A stretch of 64,000 bases of DNA. Source: Commensalibacter melissae. GTDB taxonomy: Bacteria; Pseudomonadota; Alphaproteobacteria; Acetobacterales; Acetobacteraceae. Shown here piece after piece: positions 27,693 to 36,291 of this stretch. The notes below the pieces were generated by a model that was not told the DNA's origin, did not search any database, and saw only the letters and a list, made by a program, of their open reading frames with translations. The first letter of the stretch is position 1, and each line of letters starts with the position of its first letter. The position numbers and the translations under genes are program-made. The DNA lies in contig NZ_CP033087.1 of NCBI RefSeq assembly GCF_003691365.1, positions 1,894,001 through 1,958,000 of the forward strand. The letters run 5' to 3'.

Positions 27693-29027
27693 TTACTTAC
27701 CGATACAAAATTGACCAAATATGGTATCCAACAGATCCTCCACACCTACAGCACCAGTTAGTCTACCCAAACTCTGCATAGCTAACCGCAATTCTTCACC
27801 ACGCAATTCAGCCCATTCCATTTCTTGAGCTTTTTGCAAATGTTGAACACATTCTGTTATACCTAATCGATGTCTTACCCGTGTTAAAGGGGGTGGCCCC
27901 TGACGGGATATTAATTCTTTGGTTTTCTGAATCAACAAACTTTTGAATTTATCCATCCCCTCACCCGATTTGACGCTGATTAACACGGTTTTATCTGACT
28001 GACTTAATAATGTTTCACGTGAAACATTTAAATCAATTTTTGTTCGAACCAACAGATCACAAGATAATTCAGGGCAATCATTTTTATCCGCAGCATCCAT
28101 CAAACACATTACATAATCTGCATTTTGAGCGATCTTGTAGGCTCGCTTTATCCCCTCTTTTTCAATTTCATCTTCTGTTTCACGTAACCCTGCGGTATCC
28201 ACCAAGGTTACAGGAACATCACCCAATACTACCCTGACCTCAATAACATCGCGTGTTGTTCCAGCCTGTTCGGTCACAATCGCTGCATCACGGTCAGCCA
28301 AATAATTCAATAAACTAGATTTTCCAGCATTTGGTGGCCCCACAATTGCAAAGGTCAGTCCTTTTCTCAAACGTTCCCCTCGTCCTTGATCATTCAGATG
28401 GTCAATCATTTCAGAATGCAAATCAACGATTATCCTCTTCACATTCTCCTCAATCTCTTGCGGCAAATCCTCATCTGGGAAATCAATTAATGCCTCTTGA
28501 AATGCCAGCACTTCGCGCAATTGTTTTGCCCAGCCATGATACAGGTCACTTAATCCACCTTCCGTTTGTTCCAAAGCCTGTTTTCTTTGCGCCTGCGTTT
28601 CCGCCTCAACAAGATCGGCAATACCTTCCGCCTGTAATAAATCAATTCGGCCATTCAAAAACGCTCGCTTGGTGAATTCACCTGCCTGGGCAGGAATGGC
28701 ACCATAAGAAACCAATACCTCCGCAACAGCATCAACCACAGCAGGACCTGCATGCAAGTGCAGTTCTGCACTATCTTCACCCGTATAACTATTAGGCCCC
28801 GGGAACCACAGCAGCAAAGCCTCGTCCAGTAATTCTTTCTGACCCTCCTGAATTTTCCATAATTTACGAACCGACGCAAAACGTGGTTGCGGCACTTGAT
28901 GACACATTCTGTGTAAAATAGAATAAGTTAAAGGCCCACTCAAACGCATGATCGCAACAGCACCCCTGCCCATTGCAGTTGCCAAGGCAAAAATTGTCGT
29001 ATTTGAATTTAATGAAATATTTTCCAT
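27693..29027 (-). CDS. mnmE: tRNA modification GTPase MnmE (TrmE)
   Basis: MnmE is a dimerising GTPase that works with MnmG on tRNA wobble uridines. The N-terminal folate-binding domain starts TIFALATAMGRGAVAIMRLSG. The G domain shows GPPNAGKSSLLN (G1), GTTRDVIE (G2) and DTAGLRETED (G3), and the protein ends with the obligatory CIGK. Length 444 is normal. The G-domain insert NVSRETLL is encoded by a second parS site. Confidence 0.97.
   Translation of the reverse strand: MENISLNSNTTIFALATAMGRGAVAIMRLSGPLTYSILHRMCHQVPQPRFASVRKLWKIQEGQKELLDEALLLWFPGPNSYTGEDSAELHLHAGPAVVDAVAEVLVSYGAIPAQAGEFTKRAFLNGRIDLLQAEGIADLVEAETQAQRKQALEQTEGGLSDLYHGWAKQLREVLAFQEALIDFPDEDLPQEIEENVKRIIVDLHSEMIDHLNDQGRGERLRKGLTFAIVGPPNAGKSSLLNYLADRDAAIVTEQAGTTRDVIEVRVVLGDVPVTLVDTAGLRETEDEIEKEGIKRAYKIAQNADYVMCLMDAADKNDCPELSCDLLVRTKIDLNVSRETLLSQSDKTVLISVKSGEGMDKFKSLLIQKTKELISRQGPPPLTRVRHRLGITECVQHLQKAQEMEWAELRGEELRLAMQSLGRLTGAVGVEDLLDTIFGQFCIGK
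28011..28026. promoter_or_regulatory. parS site 2 (inside mnmE)
   Basis: A second exact TGTTTCACGTGAAACA, 2.3 kb from the first, encodes Val-Ser-Arg-Glu-Thr in MnmE. Two identical sites this close to parAB mark the partition locus and an origin-proximal position. Confidence 0.95.
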
Positions 29028-29172
29028 ACAATATTAACTTATCTACTTAAGATATATATTTTTTATATGGTCGTAACATAAAAAAATCTTTTAATACATA
29101 CGAAAAGATAAATTCATTCATATAAAATCAATTTTCTTCAAATCAATAAACTAAATATTACTACACACATCA

Positions 29173-29199
29173 TTGTACGCTACCTATAATAATTATAAT
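29173..29199 (+). promoter_or_regulatory. Possible promoter of the bacteriocin-like gene
   Basis: TTGTAC (29173-29178) and TATAAT (29194-29199), 15 bases apart, lie 28 bases ahead of the start codon. The spacing is shorter than ideal and the surrounding DNA is AT-rich, so the -10 match is weak evidence. Confidence 0.3.
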
Positions 29200-29226
29200 T
29201 ATGCAACTAAATTGAAGGGATATAAT

Positions 29227-29544
29227 ATGCGTGACCTAACAGATAATGAAATTAACAATGTATCAGGTGCCGCTTCATTTACCGCAATTGGTTCGTTAAT
29301 TGGTTCTCGAATTGGTAATGGACTAAATCAGCTAAGTAAAAATATCTCTGGAAAAGAACCAGAGAAATCATATATAACAGGTGCAATAAATATAGGTTAT
29401 GGAATCGGTGAATTTCTGGATAATCTTAATAATCGATCTGTTTGGGGGGATGCATGGAATAACACTCAAACAGGTATCACTCAACTTATTAATGCAGCCG
29501 TGACGAATAGTCTTAATGATCTGAAGATTTTACTTCCCGCTTAA
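29227..29544 (+). CDS. Small secreted peptide precursor with double-glycine-type leader, bacteriocin-like
   Basis: I do not recognise the gene, but its 105 residues show a clear design. Residues 1-15 (MRDLTDNEINNVSGA) match the leader of class II bacteriocins and microcins: short, acidic, ending Gly-Ala at a processing site cut by a peptidase-containing ABC exporter. The remaining 90 residues lack cysteine and carry repeated GxxxG spacing (GSLIG, GSRIG, GYGIG), as in two-peptide bacteriocins. ATG 29227 has GAAGGGA six bases upstream; the longer frame from TTG 29173 has no such site. No exporter or immunity gene is adjacent. It could instead be a secreted effector sharing the same leader. Confidence 0.6.
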   Translation: MRDLTDNEINNVSGAASFTAIGSLIGSRIGNGLNQLSKNISGKEPEKSYITGAINIGYGIGEFLDNLNNRSVWGDAWNNTQTGITQLINAAVTNSLNDLKILLPA

Positions 29545-29580
29545 ATTTTAGAGACAATCCCCAATAGAATAAATTGATAA

Positions 29581-29605
29581 ATAAAATAAAATAAAATAAA
29601 ATAAA
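29581..29605 (+). repeat. Pentanucleotide tandem repeat (ATAAA)x5
   Basis: Five exact copies of ATAAA lie between the bacteriocin-like gene and ogt, 60 bases ahead of the ogt start. Unit slippage could change promoter spacing, but this may also be simple low-complexity DNA. Confidence 0.8.
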
Positions 29606-29665
29606 TTATCTTAATTTTGTAAATTGCTACATTTACAGAAATAAATTTCAGATTTTTATAACACC

Positions 29666-30118
29666 ATGGGTTTTATATCTTTTCATTCTCCAGTCGGTGA
29701 TCTTAGTATCGCTGAAAATGATAATCTTATCGTCTCAATTGATTGGGGCTGGGGTAGTCTTGAAGAAAAAACACCCTTATTGGAGGAGGCAAAAAACCAG
29801 ATTGCCGCGTATTTCAATGGTAAACTAAAAAAATTTGATTTACCCATTCTATCGCCTGGAACAGCCTATCAACAACAAGTCTGGGAATTTTTGCAAACTA
29901 TTCCCTTTGGTACGACAAAATCCTATTCCGAACTCGCCAAAATAATAGGAGGAAGTGCCCGTTCCATTGGAAATGCAAACGCCGCAAATCCAATTCCCAT
30001 TATCATTCCATGTCATCGTGTCATTGGTAAACGAACTTTAGGTGGATATTCTGGAGGGGAAGGGATTAAAACCAAAGAATATTTATTGAATATTGAAAAA
30101 TTATTTAACACACCTTAA
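29666..30118 (+). CDS. ogt: Methylated-DNA-[protein]-cysteine S-methyltransferase
   Basis: This suicide repair enzyme removes methyl groups from O6-methylguanine onto its own cysteine. The active site PCHRVIG (about residues 115-121) is present, with the preceding winged-helix segment IPFGTTKSYSELAKIIGGSARSIGNA holding the arginine finger. The 150-residue length fits the stand-alone Ogt/AGT class without an Ada domain. Confidence 0.93.
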   Translation: MGFISFHSPVGDLSIAENDNLIVSIDWGWGSLEEKTPLLEEAKNQIAAYFNGKLKKFDLPILSPGTAYQQQVWEFLQTIPFGTTKSYSELAKIIGGSARSIGNANAANPIPIIIPCHRVIGKRTLGGYSGGEGIKTKEYLLNIEKLFNTP

Positions 30119-30136
30119 TCAATATCTCTATAATTC

Positions 30137-30175
30137 AGGAAATATAATAAATACATAGGATTTATTATATTTCCT
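30137..30175. terminator. Long AT-rich hairpin between convergent ogt and rho
   Basis: Arms 30137-30152 and 30160-30175 are perfect 16-base complements around a 7-base loop. It sits between the ends of ogt (plus) and rho (minus). Neither side has a long immediate T-run, so it may act as a bidirectional 3'-end stabiliser or a weak terminator. Confidence 0.55.
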
Positions 30176-30196
30176 AATGTTCAATACTTTTTACGA

Positions 30197-31468
30197 TCAA
30201 GTATTCATAGCATCAAAAAAATCTTGATTGTTTTTGCTGTATTTCAACTTATCAAGCAAGAAATCCATTGCATCCATCGTTCCCATTGGCGCCAAGATAC
30301 GACGAAGCACCCAAATTTTTGACAAGCTCGAACGATCCACCAATAGCTCCTCCTTACGGGTACCGCTTTTAGTAATATCAATCGCAGGAAAGGTTCGTTT
30401 ATCAGCAAGCTTACGATCAAGAACAAGTTCAGCGTTACCGGTTCCCTTAAATTCCTCAAAAATAACCTCATCCATACGACTACCCGTATCGATCAGTGCC
30501 GTTGCGATAATGGTTAAGGAACCACCCTCTTCAACATTACGCGCTGCACCAAAGAAACGTTTTGGACGTTGCAACGCATTGGCATCCACACCGCCAGTCA
30601 GAACTTTACCTGATGAAGGAACAACAGTATTGTAAGCCCGAGCCAATCGCGTAATGGAATCAAGCAAAATCACAACATCGCGTTTATGTTCAACCAGTCT
30701 TTTTGCTTTCTCCAAAACCATTTCCGTAACCTGAACATGACGATGCGCAGGTTCGTCAAAGGTTGAGGAAACAACCTCACCTTTAACTGAACGAATCATA
30801 TCCGTAACCTCTTCCGGACGTTCATCAATCAGAAGAACAATTAAGACAACCTCGGGATGATTGGTTGAAATTGCTGTTGCTATATTCTGCAACATCACGG
30901 TTTTACCCGTTCTCGGCGGGGCAACGATAAGCGCACGCTGCCCCTTACCAATGGGTGTTACCAAATCAATAACTCTGGGTGTAAAATCCTTATTTGGATT
31001 CTTGCTTTCCATTAATGATGGAATTTCCATCTGTAACCGTTCATTTGGAAATAGGGGGGTCAAATCATCAAAATTGATACGATGACGAACCACTTCCGGA
31101 TCCTGATAATTGATTGTATCAACTTTCAGCAAGGAAAAATAACGCTCCCCATCTTTTGGAGCGCGTATTTCACCAGAAACAGTATCCCCTGTCCGCAAAC
31201 TAAAACGGCGTAACTGTGCGGGAGAAACATAAATATCATCCGGTCCTGGCAGATAATTGGATTCAGAGGAACGTAAATATCCAAAACCATCTGGTAGAAT
31301 TTCCAGAGTTCCCTCTCCATAAATAGCTTGATTGTTCTCAGCAAGCTTTTTAAGGATGGCAAACATCATATCTTGTTTACGGAGTGAGGACGCGTTTTCA
31401 ATCTGCAAACTTTCTGCATAATTGAGCAGTTCTGCTGGAGATTGCGCCTTGAGTTCGGCAAGTTGCAT
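30197..31468 (-). CDS. rho: Transcription termination factor Rho
   Basis: Rho is the hexameric RNA helicase that ends untranslated transcripts. The N-terminal helical domain (residues 1-45) is followed by the RNA-binding cold-shock-like domain ([16 protein letters not shown]). Then come the ATPase core with P-loop [12 protein letters not shown], the Walker B region [16 protein letters not shown], and the R-loop segment [11 protein letters not shown]. Length 423 is normal. It heads the rho / mnmE / mnmG / rsmG / parAB neighbourhood. Confidence 0.98.
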   Translation of the reverse strand: MQLAELKAQSPAELLNYAESLQIENASSLRKQDMMFAILKKLAENNQAIYGEGTLEILPDGFGYLRSSESNYLPGPDDIYVSPAQLRRFSLRTGDTVSGEIRAPKDGERYFSLLKVDTINYQDPEVVRHRINFDDLTPLFPNERLQMEIPSLMESKNPNKDFTPRVIDLVTPIGKGQRALIVAPPRTGKTVMLQNIATAISTNHPEVVLIVLLIDERPEEVTDMIRSVKGEVVSSTFDEPAHRHVQVTEMVLEKAKRLVEHKRDVVILLDSITRLARAYNTVVPSSGKVLTGGVDANALQRPKRFFGAARNVEEGGSLTIIATALIDTGSRMDEVIFEEFKGTGNAELVLDRKLADKRTFPAIDITKSGTRKEELLVDRSSLSKIWVLRRILAPMGTMDAMDFLLDKLKYSKNNQDFFDAMNT

Positions 31469-31851
31469 AGATGGAGGCTCTATATAATAGAAAATTAAAT
31501 CATATAAATAAGGAAAGGAAATATGGCGATCAAATACTTAAACATTTACCAAATTGTATATTGATCCTTTATTCATACATTTCAAAACAAAAACGTAAAA
31601 ATAAAATACACATTTCATACGAAGGAAATTTTGATATATATATCAAATATAAGATTGGATTTATAGATAAAAAGATCAAAAACGTCAAGAACTTTAATTT
31701 TTAAATAAAATTGAAAAATAACTATTTTTTTTTCAAAAAGCCATTTAAGTTACAATTCCATTTATTTGCTGTAAAATCCAGAATCATTTAAACTCAACCA
31801 AACGATAATTTTGTTGATTTTTTATTTCAATCAAGTTTTTAGGAGAGAAAC
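31469..31851. other. Divergent rho-trpB intergenic region
   Basis: This 383-bp, strongly A/T-rich stretch lies between two divergent genes. It must hold promoters for both. The trpB end has AGGAGAG (31841-31847) ahead of its GTG start. I see no trp leader peptide with tandem Trp codons and no clear attenuator. A 77-codon open frame at 31471-31704 is low-complexity and starts within the rho leader, so I do not call it. Confidence 0.6.
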
Positions 31852-33078
31852 GTGGGGTCCCAAACAGGTTCATCCTTTAATAGTTTAAGACAGGGTCCTG
31901 ATGAACATGGACATTTTGGAAAATATGGGGGAATGTTTATTGCCGAAACACTTGTCCCTTTAATCCTTGATTTGCAAAAAGCTTATCAATCCATTCAGAA
32001 AGATCCTGGATTCCAAAATGAATTGACCTACTATTTAAAAAACTATGTTGGAAGACCCAGCCCATTATGGTTTGCAAAACAATTAACAAATCTTGCCAAT
32101 GGTGCAAAAATCTACCTGAAACGTGAGGATCTCAACCATACGGGGGCCCATAAAATTAATAATGTCATGGGTCAAATCTTGCTGGCCAGACGCATGGGCA
32201 AAACACGCATAATCGCTGAAACCGGAGCTGGCCAACATGGCGTTGCAACAGCCACAGTCTGTGCACTATTTAATATGGAATGTGTAATCTATATGGGCAA
32301 GCTTGACATTGAGCGTCAGAAACCAAATGTTTTCCGCATGGAACTGTTGGGCGCAAAAATCATTCCTGTCACCGCTGGCAATGCCACATTAAAAGACGCC
32401 ATCAATGAGGGGTTAAGAGACTGGGTAACAAATGTTCATAACAGCTATTATCTTATGGGTACAGCTGCCGGACCTCATCCTTATCCCATGATGGTCAGAG
32501 ATTTTCAATGCATTATTGGCAATGAAGCCAAAAAACAGATTTTGGAAGCGGAAGGGAAGTTACCCAATAAAATTATTGCTGCAATAGGCGGCGGATCAAA
32601 TGCAATTGGTATTTTTCACCCTTTTCTGGATGATCCTACCGTATCCCTAATTGGTGTTGAAGCGGGAGGAAAGGGGCTGGATAGTGGAAAAACCGCAGCC
32701 TCTATTGAACGGGGATCATCAGGGGTATTGCATGGTAACCGTACGTATCTGTTACAAGATGATGATGGTCAAATTACTGAGCCTTACAGTATCAGTGCCG
32801 GACTGGATTATCCCGGAGTGGGTCCTGAACATTCCTGGTTACATGATCTGAAACGAGTGGAATATGTTGCCATCAATGATGATGAAGCAGTTGACGCATT
32901 TCAGAAATGCACAACCAAAGAGGGAATCATCCCGGCCCTAGAAAGCTCTCACGCTCTTGCTCATGCATTGAAAATTGCTCCTGCCATGAAGTCAGAAGAT
33001 ATCATCATTGTCAATCTATCGGGTCGAGGCGATAAGGATATTGATAATATCGCAAATTATTTAGGAGTAAAATTATGA
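31852..33078 (+). CDS. trpB: Tryptophan synthase beta chain TrpB
   Basis: TrpB condenses indole and serine to tryptophan using PLP. The PLP lysine lies in HTGAHKINN (about residue 100), and the phosphate-binding loop is [11 protein letters not shown] at 31852 follows AGGAGAG at a 4-base distance. Length 408 is usual. Its stop overlaps trpA by the ATGA tetranucleotide. trpF, often next to trpB in relatives, is not here. Confidence 0.97.
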   Translation: MGSQTGSSFNSLRQGPDEHGHFGKYGGMFIAETLVPLILDLQKAYQSIQKDPGFQNELTYYLKNYVGRPSPLWFAKQLTNLANGAKIYLKREDLNHTGAHKINNVMGQILLARRMGKTRIIAETGAGQHGVATATVCALFNMECVIYMGKLDIERQKPNVFRMELLGAKIIPVTAGNATLKDAINEGLRDWVTNVHNSYYLMGTAAGPHPYPMMVRDFQCIIGNEAKKQILEAEGKLPNKIIAAIGGGSNAIGIFHPFLDDPTVSLIGVEAGGKGLDSGKTAASIERGSSGVLHGNRTYLLQDDDGQITEPYSISAGLDYPGVGPEHSWLHDLKRVEYVAINDDEAVDAFQKCTTKEGIIPALESSHALAHALKIAPAMKSEDIIIVNLSGRGDKDIDNIANYLGVKL

Positions 33079-33887
33079 GCCGTATTGCCGCCTGTTTCAA
33101 AACTGTTAGACAAAAAAAACGTGGAGCTTTTATTCCTTATATAGAATCTGGTGACCCTGATTACCAAACCGCCTTAAATATTCTAAAGGCCATGCCACAT
33201 GCAGGTGCGGATCTGATTGAAATTGGCATCCCCTTTAGTGATCCCATGGCAGATGGTCCAACAGTTCAGGCAGCTGCCAACCGTTCGTTAAAAGCTGGAA
33301 CCAATATGCAAAAAACATTGCAAATGGTTCGGGATTTTCGTCAGGACAACCAAACAACCCCTATCATTTTAATGGGATATGTTAATCCAATCGAACATTA
33401 TGGATACGAACGTTTTTGTCAGGATGCCGAACAGGCTGGTGTTGACGGTCTAATCATTGTTGATATGCCTCATGAGGAATTAGGCTGTATTCTACCATAT
33501 GCGGGAAAACATCATCTTGATGTTATTCGACTGGTAACCCCGGTCACTCCCAAAAACCGTTTGGAAAAAATTCTTAAAGATGCCAGTGGTTTTATCTATT
33601 ATGTCAGTATTACGGGAGTGACAGGCACCAAAACCGCGTCCCAGAAAGATCTGGAAAAAACCATTCCCATCATTCGTTCCGTTTCCGACCTCCCTATCGC
33701 AATCGGGTTTGGAATTTCAACAGCTGAACATGTTCAAAACGCTATAAAACATGCAGATGCTGCCGTTGTTGCCTCAGCTTTATTAAAAACACTGGAATCA
33801 ACCTTAAATCAGGACTATCATTCTACTGATACAACCATTGAAAAAGTTATCCAGCATGTTGCGCTCCTGTCAGCGAATACCCTGTAA
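33075..33887 (+). CDS. trpA: Tryptophan synthase alpha chain TrpA
   Basis: TrpA cleaves indole-3-glycerol phosphate and channels indole to TrpB. The catalytic glutamate is in EIGIPFSDP (about residues 52-60), and the catalytic aspartate of [10 protein letters not shown] follows. Length 270 is typical. It is translationally coupled to trpB by a 4-base overlap. Confidence 0.97.
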   Translation: MSRIAACFKTVRQKKRGAFIPYIESGDPDYQTALNILKAMPHAGADLIEIGIPFSDPMADGPTVQAAANRSLKAGTNMQKTLQMVRDFRQDNQTTPIILMGYVNPIEHYGYERFCQDAEQAGVDGLIIVDMPHEELGCILPYAGKHHLDVIRLVTPVTPKNRLEKILKDASGFIYYVSITGVTGTKTASQKDLEKTIPIIRSVSDLPIAIGFGISTAEHVQNAIKHADAAVVASALLKTLESTLNQDYHSTDTTIEKVIQHVALLSANTL

Positions 33888-33928
33888 AACAGGTTTATAA
33901 ATTAATCATCATCAATGAAAGATCAGTT

Positions 33929-34789
33929 ATGAGTTGGCTTACGGAATATGTACGTCCCAGAATTCAAGGATTTTTAAAAAAAGATATACCTGATAATCTG
34001 TGGACCAATTGCGATGCCTGTGACCAAATGCTGTTAATCAAAGATTTACAAAAAAACATGAATATCTGTCCACATTGTGGACATCATATGCGTGCATCTG
34101 TGAAACAGCGTTTGGAATGGACTTTTGACCAGGATTCCTATACTTGCATAGAGCTCCCCAAAATGCCTGTAGACCCCTTAAATTTCAGGGATAAAAAACG
34201 TTATACCGATCGACTAAAGGAAAACCGCACAAAATCACAACTTGAAGAATCAATTGCCGTCGCACATGGTACCATTCTGGAACAAAAAGCAGTGGTGGCC
34301 GTTATGGCCTTTGAATTTATGGCAGGCACAATGGGGGCCGCCTTTGGTGAGGGTTTCCTTGCGGCAACCCGTCTTGCCCTTTTACAACAATCCCCTTTAA
34401 TCATATTTACCGCATCAGGGGGGGCCAGAATGCAAGAGGGAATGATTAGCCTTATGCAGATGCCCCGTACCGTCATCGCTGTTGAAATGCTGAAAGAGGC
34501 CAAAATTCCCTATATCGTCGTCTTTACCAATCCAACAACAGGCGGGGTGACTGCTTCCTTTGCAATGTTGGGGGATATCCACATCGCAGAACCCAATGCA
34601 TTAATCGGATTTGCAGGTCCACGTGTTATTGAAAATACTGTTCATGAAAAATTGCCAGAAGGATTTCAACGGTCAGAATATCTTCTTGATCACGGCATGA
34701 TTGACATGGTTGTTAAAAGAACAGATATGCGAGAAACGCTTGCCAATCTCATCAGCCTGTTATGTAACACAAATACACAAACATCCTAG
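33929..34789 (+). CDS. accD: Acetyl-CoA carboxylase carboxyltransferase beta subunit AccD
   Basis: AccD is half of the carboxyltransferase that makes malonyl-CoA for fatty acids. The N-terminal zinc ribbon is visible as CDAC and CPHC (about residues 28-53). The crotonase-like core carries ASGGARMQEG and TTGGVTASFAMLGD. Length 286 is normal. It is in the frequent trpBA-accD-folC arrangement. Confidence 0.97.
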   Translation: MSWLTEYVRPRIQGFLKKDIPDNLWTNCDACDQMLLIKDLQKNMNICPHCGHHMRASVKQRLEWTFDQDSYTCIELPKMPVDPLNFRDKKRYTDRLKENRTKSQLEESIAVAHGTILEQKAVVAVMAFEFMAGTMGAAFGEGFLAATRLALLQQSPLIIFTASGGARMQEGMISLMQMPRTVIAVEMLKEAKIPYIVVFTNPTTGGVTASFAMLGDIHIAEPNALIGFAGPRVIENTVHEKLPEGFQRSEYLLDHGMIDMVVKRTDMRETLANLISLLCNTNTQTS

Positions 34790-34794
34790 CTTTT

Positions 34795-36099
34795 ATGAAT
34801 TCTCCTGTTTTAACCGAATTTACTGGACGCTCAGGCCAAATACTCGAGCGACTTAACAAACTATATCCCTCTTTGATTGATCTATCCCTCAATCGATTGA
34901 AACGGTTGCTAAACGATCTGGGAAATCCAGAGCGGCATCTTCCCCCAACAATTCATGTGGCCGGTACGAATGGAAAAGGCAGCACCTGTTCCTTTTTGCG
35001 TGCCATAGGCGAAAAAGCGGGATTGAATGTTCATGTTTCAACTTCACCCCATCTGGTCAATGTCACAGAACGTTTTCGAATTTCAGGCCATCTGGTTGAT
35101 GAAACAGAATTATCAGATACCTTATCCTACATTGAAAAGGTTAATAATCAACAACCCATCACGGTTTTTGAAGTTCTAACAGCCGCCACTTTTTGTCTAT
35201 TCGCGAAATATCCAGCTGATCTGGCAATTATTGAAGTAGGCTTGGGTGGGCGCTTTGATGCAACAAATGTCATATATCCCATTGCCAGCACCATCACCTC
35301 CATCTCAATGGATCATGAAGCTTTTCTTGGCAACAGTCTGGTAAAAATTGCTAGAGAAAAGTCTGGAATCATCAAAAAATCCATACCTGTTATAACTTAT
35401 AATCAATCCCCAGAAGTATTGAACATTTTACAGGAAGAAGCTCAAGCCAAGAATGCCCCACTTTTTATCCAGGGAAAAAACTGGACTATTGAAAGACAAG
35501 GGGATTATCTAGTTTATAATGATTCCAAAGGAACGCTTCAATTACCTCTACCCAGTCTAATGGGATTTCATCAGGTTAATAATGCAGGTTTGGCGATTGC
35601 CACTTTACGTGCAACCCAACTTGCCTTACCAGAATATGCATGGCAAGGTATTGCAGAGGCACAATGGCCGGCACGTTTACAACGCTTACAAGGAACATTG
35701 ACCAAGTATATCACTCCAGAAACAGAGTTGTGGCTGGATGGAGGACATAATGCCGATGCCGGGCAAATCCTTGCCCGATTTATAAAGTCTAAATGGCAGG
35801 ATAGACCCCTTCATCTCATTGTTGGCATGAAAAACAATAAAGATTCCAATGCATTTCTTGCCCCTCTTATCCCGTTATGCACCTCTATACAGGCTGTAAT
35901 TGAACCTGATCAACATATGGCCATGTCGATTGATAATATTATCCAGGCTTCTAAAAATCATGCCATTAGCGGTGGAACGATTAAGAATGCTTTAATTCAT
36001 CTTCAACAAACAGAAAAAAAACCTTACAGAGTCCTTATTTGTGGAAGTCTTTACTTAGCAGGAAGTGTTTTACGTCAAGATGGATGGAAACCTGTTTAA
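34795..36099 (+). CDS. folC: Folylpolyglutamate synthase / dihydrofolate synthase FolC
   Basis: FolC adds glutamate to dihydropteroate and extends folate polyglutamates. The Mur-ligase P-loop HVAGTNGKGSTCSFLR (about residues 54-69) and the motif GLGGRFDATN are present. Length 434 fits the bifunctional enzyme. It starts 5 bases after accD and has no obvious SD of its own, so it is probably coupled. Confidence 0.94.
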   Translation: MNSPVLTEFTGRSGQILERLNKLYPSLIDLSLNRLKRLLNDLGNPERHLPPTIHVAGTNGKGSTCSFLRAIGEKAGLNVHVSTSPHLVNVTERFRISGHLVDETELSDTLSYIEKVNNQQPITVFEVLTAATFCLFAKYPADLAIIEVGLGGRFDATNVIYPIASTITSISMDHEAFLGNSLVKIAREKSGIIKKSIPVITYNQSPEVLNILQEEAQAKNAPLFIQGKNWTIERQGDYLVYNDSKGTLQLPLPSLMGFHQVNNAGLAIATLRATQLALPEYAWQGIAEAQWPARLQRLQGTLTKYITPETELWLDGGHNADAGQILARFIKSKWQDRPLHLIVGMKNNKDSNAFLAPLIPLCTSIQAVIEPDQHMAMSIDNIIQASKNHAISGGTIKNALIHLQQTEKKPYRVLICGSLYLAGSVLRQDGWKPV

Positions 36100-36185
36100 G
36101 GTTTATTTATATAACTATTTATAATTAAACTTTTATTTTCTTTTAAATATATGATTTTTACTTTTAGTACAACTATACTTTACCA

Positions 36186-36210
36186 GAAATAGCCCAAATA
36201 GGGCCATTTC
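36186..36210 (+). terminator. Imperfect hairpin downstream of folC
   Basis: GAAAT-A-GCCC and GGGC-C-ATTTC pair with one internal mismatch around a 5-base loop, about 90 bases after folC. There is no clean T-run, so terminator function is uncertain. Confidence 0.3.
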
Positions 36211-36226
36211 TTGCTTGATATTTCAT

Positions 36227-36286
36227 ATCTCCTGAAACCATATTAAAAAAATAAAATTAAATAAATAAAATATTCTTTCAGGAGAT
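36227..36286 (+). promoter_or_regulatory. Inverted repeat that can mask the glpD ribosome binding site
   Basis: ATCTCCTGAAA (36227-36237) is a perfect 11-base complement of TTTCAGGAGAT (36276-36286), with a nearly pure A/T spacer of 38 bases. The right arm contains the glpD Shine-Dalgarno AGGAG, seven bases before the ATG. Paired, the RNA would hide the SD. Equally, the arms could be paired sites for a repressor. Confidence 0.55.
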
Positions 36287-36291
36287 TACTA

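Noticed and set aside
28176-28191. Third parS-like sequence in mnmE (TGTTTCACGT followed by unrelated bases)
   Set aside because: Only the left ten bases match; the right half of the palindrome is lost, so ParB binding is unlikely.
31471-31704. 77-codon open frame next to rho
   Set aside because: Low-complexity Lys/Ile/Asn/Tyr-rich translation of AT-rich DNA lying in the rho leader, without SD or family features.
31600-31851. trp attenuator or leader peptide ahead of trpB
   Set aside because: No short ORF with consecutive Trp codons and no competing hairpins were found.
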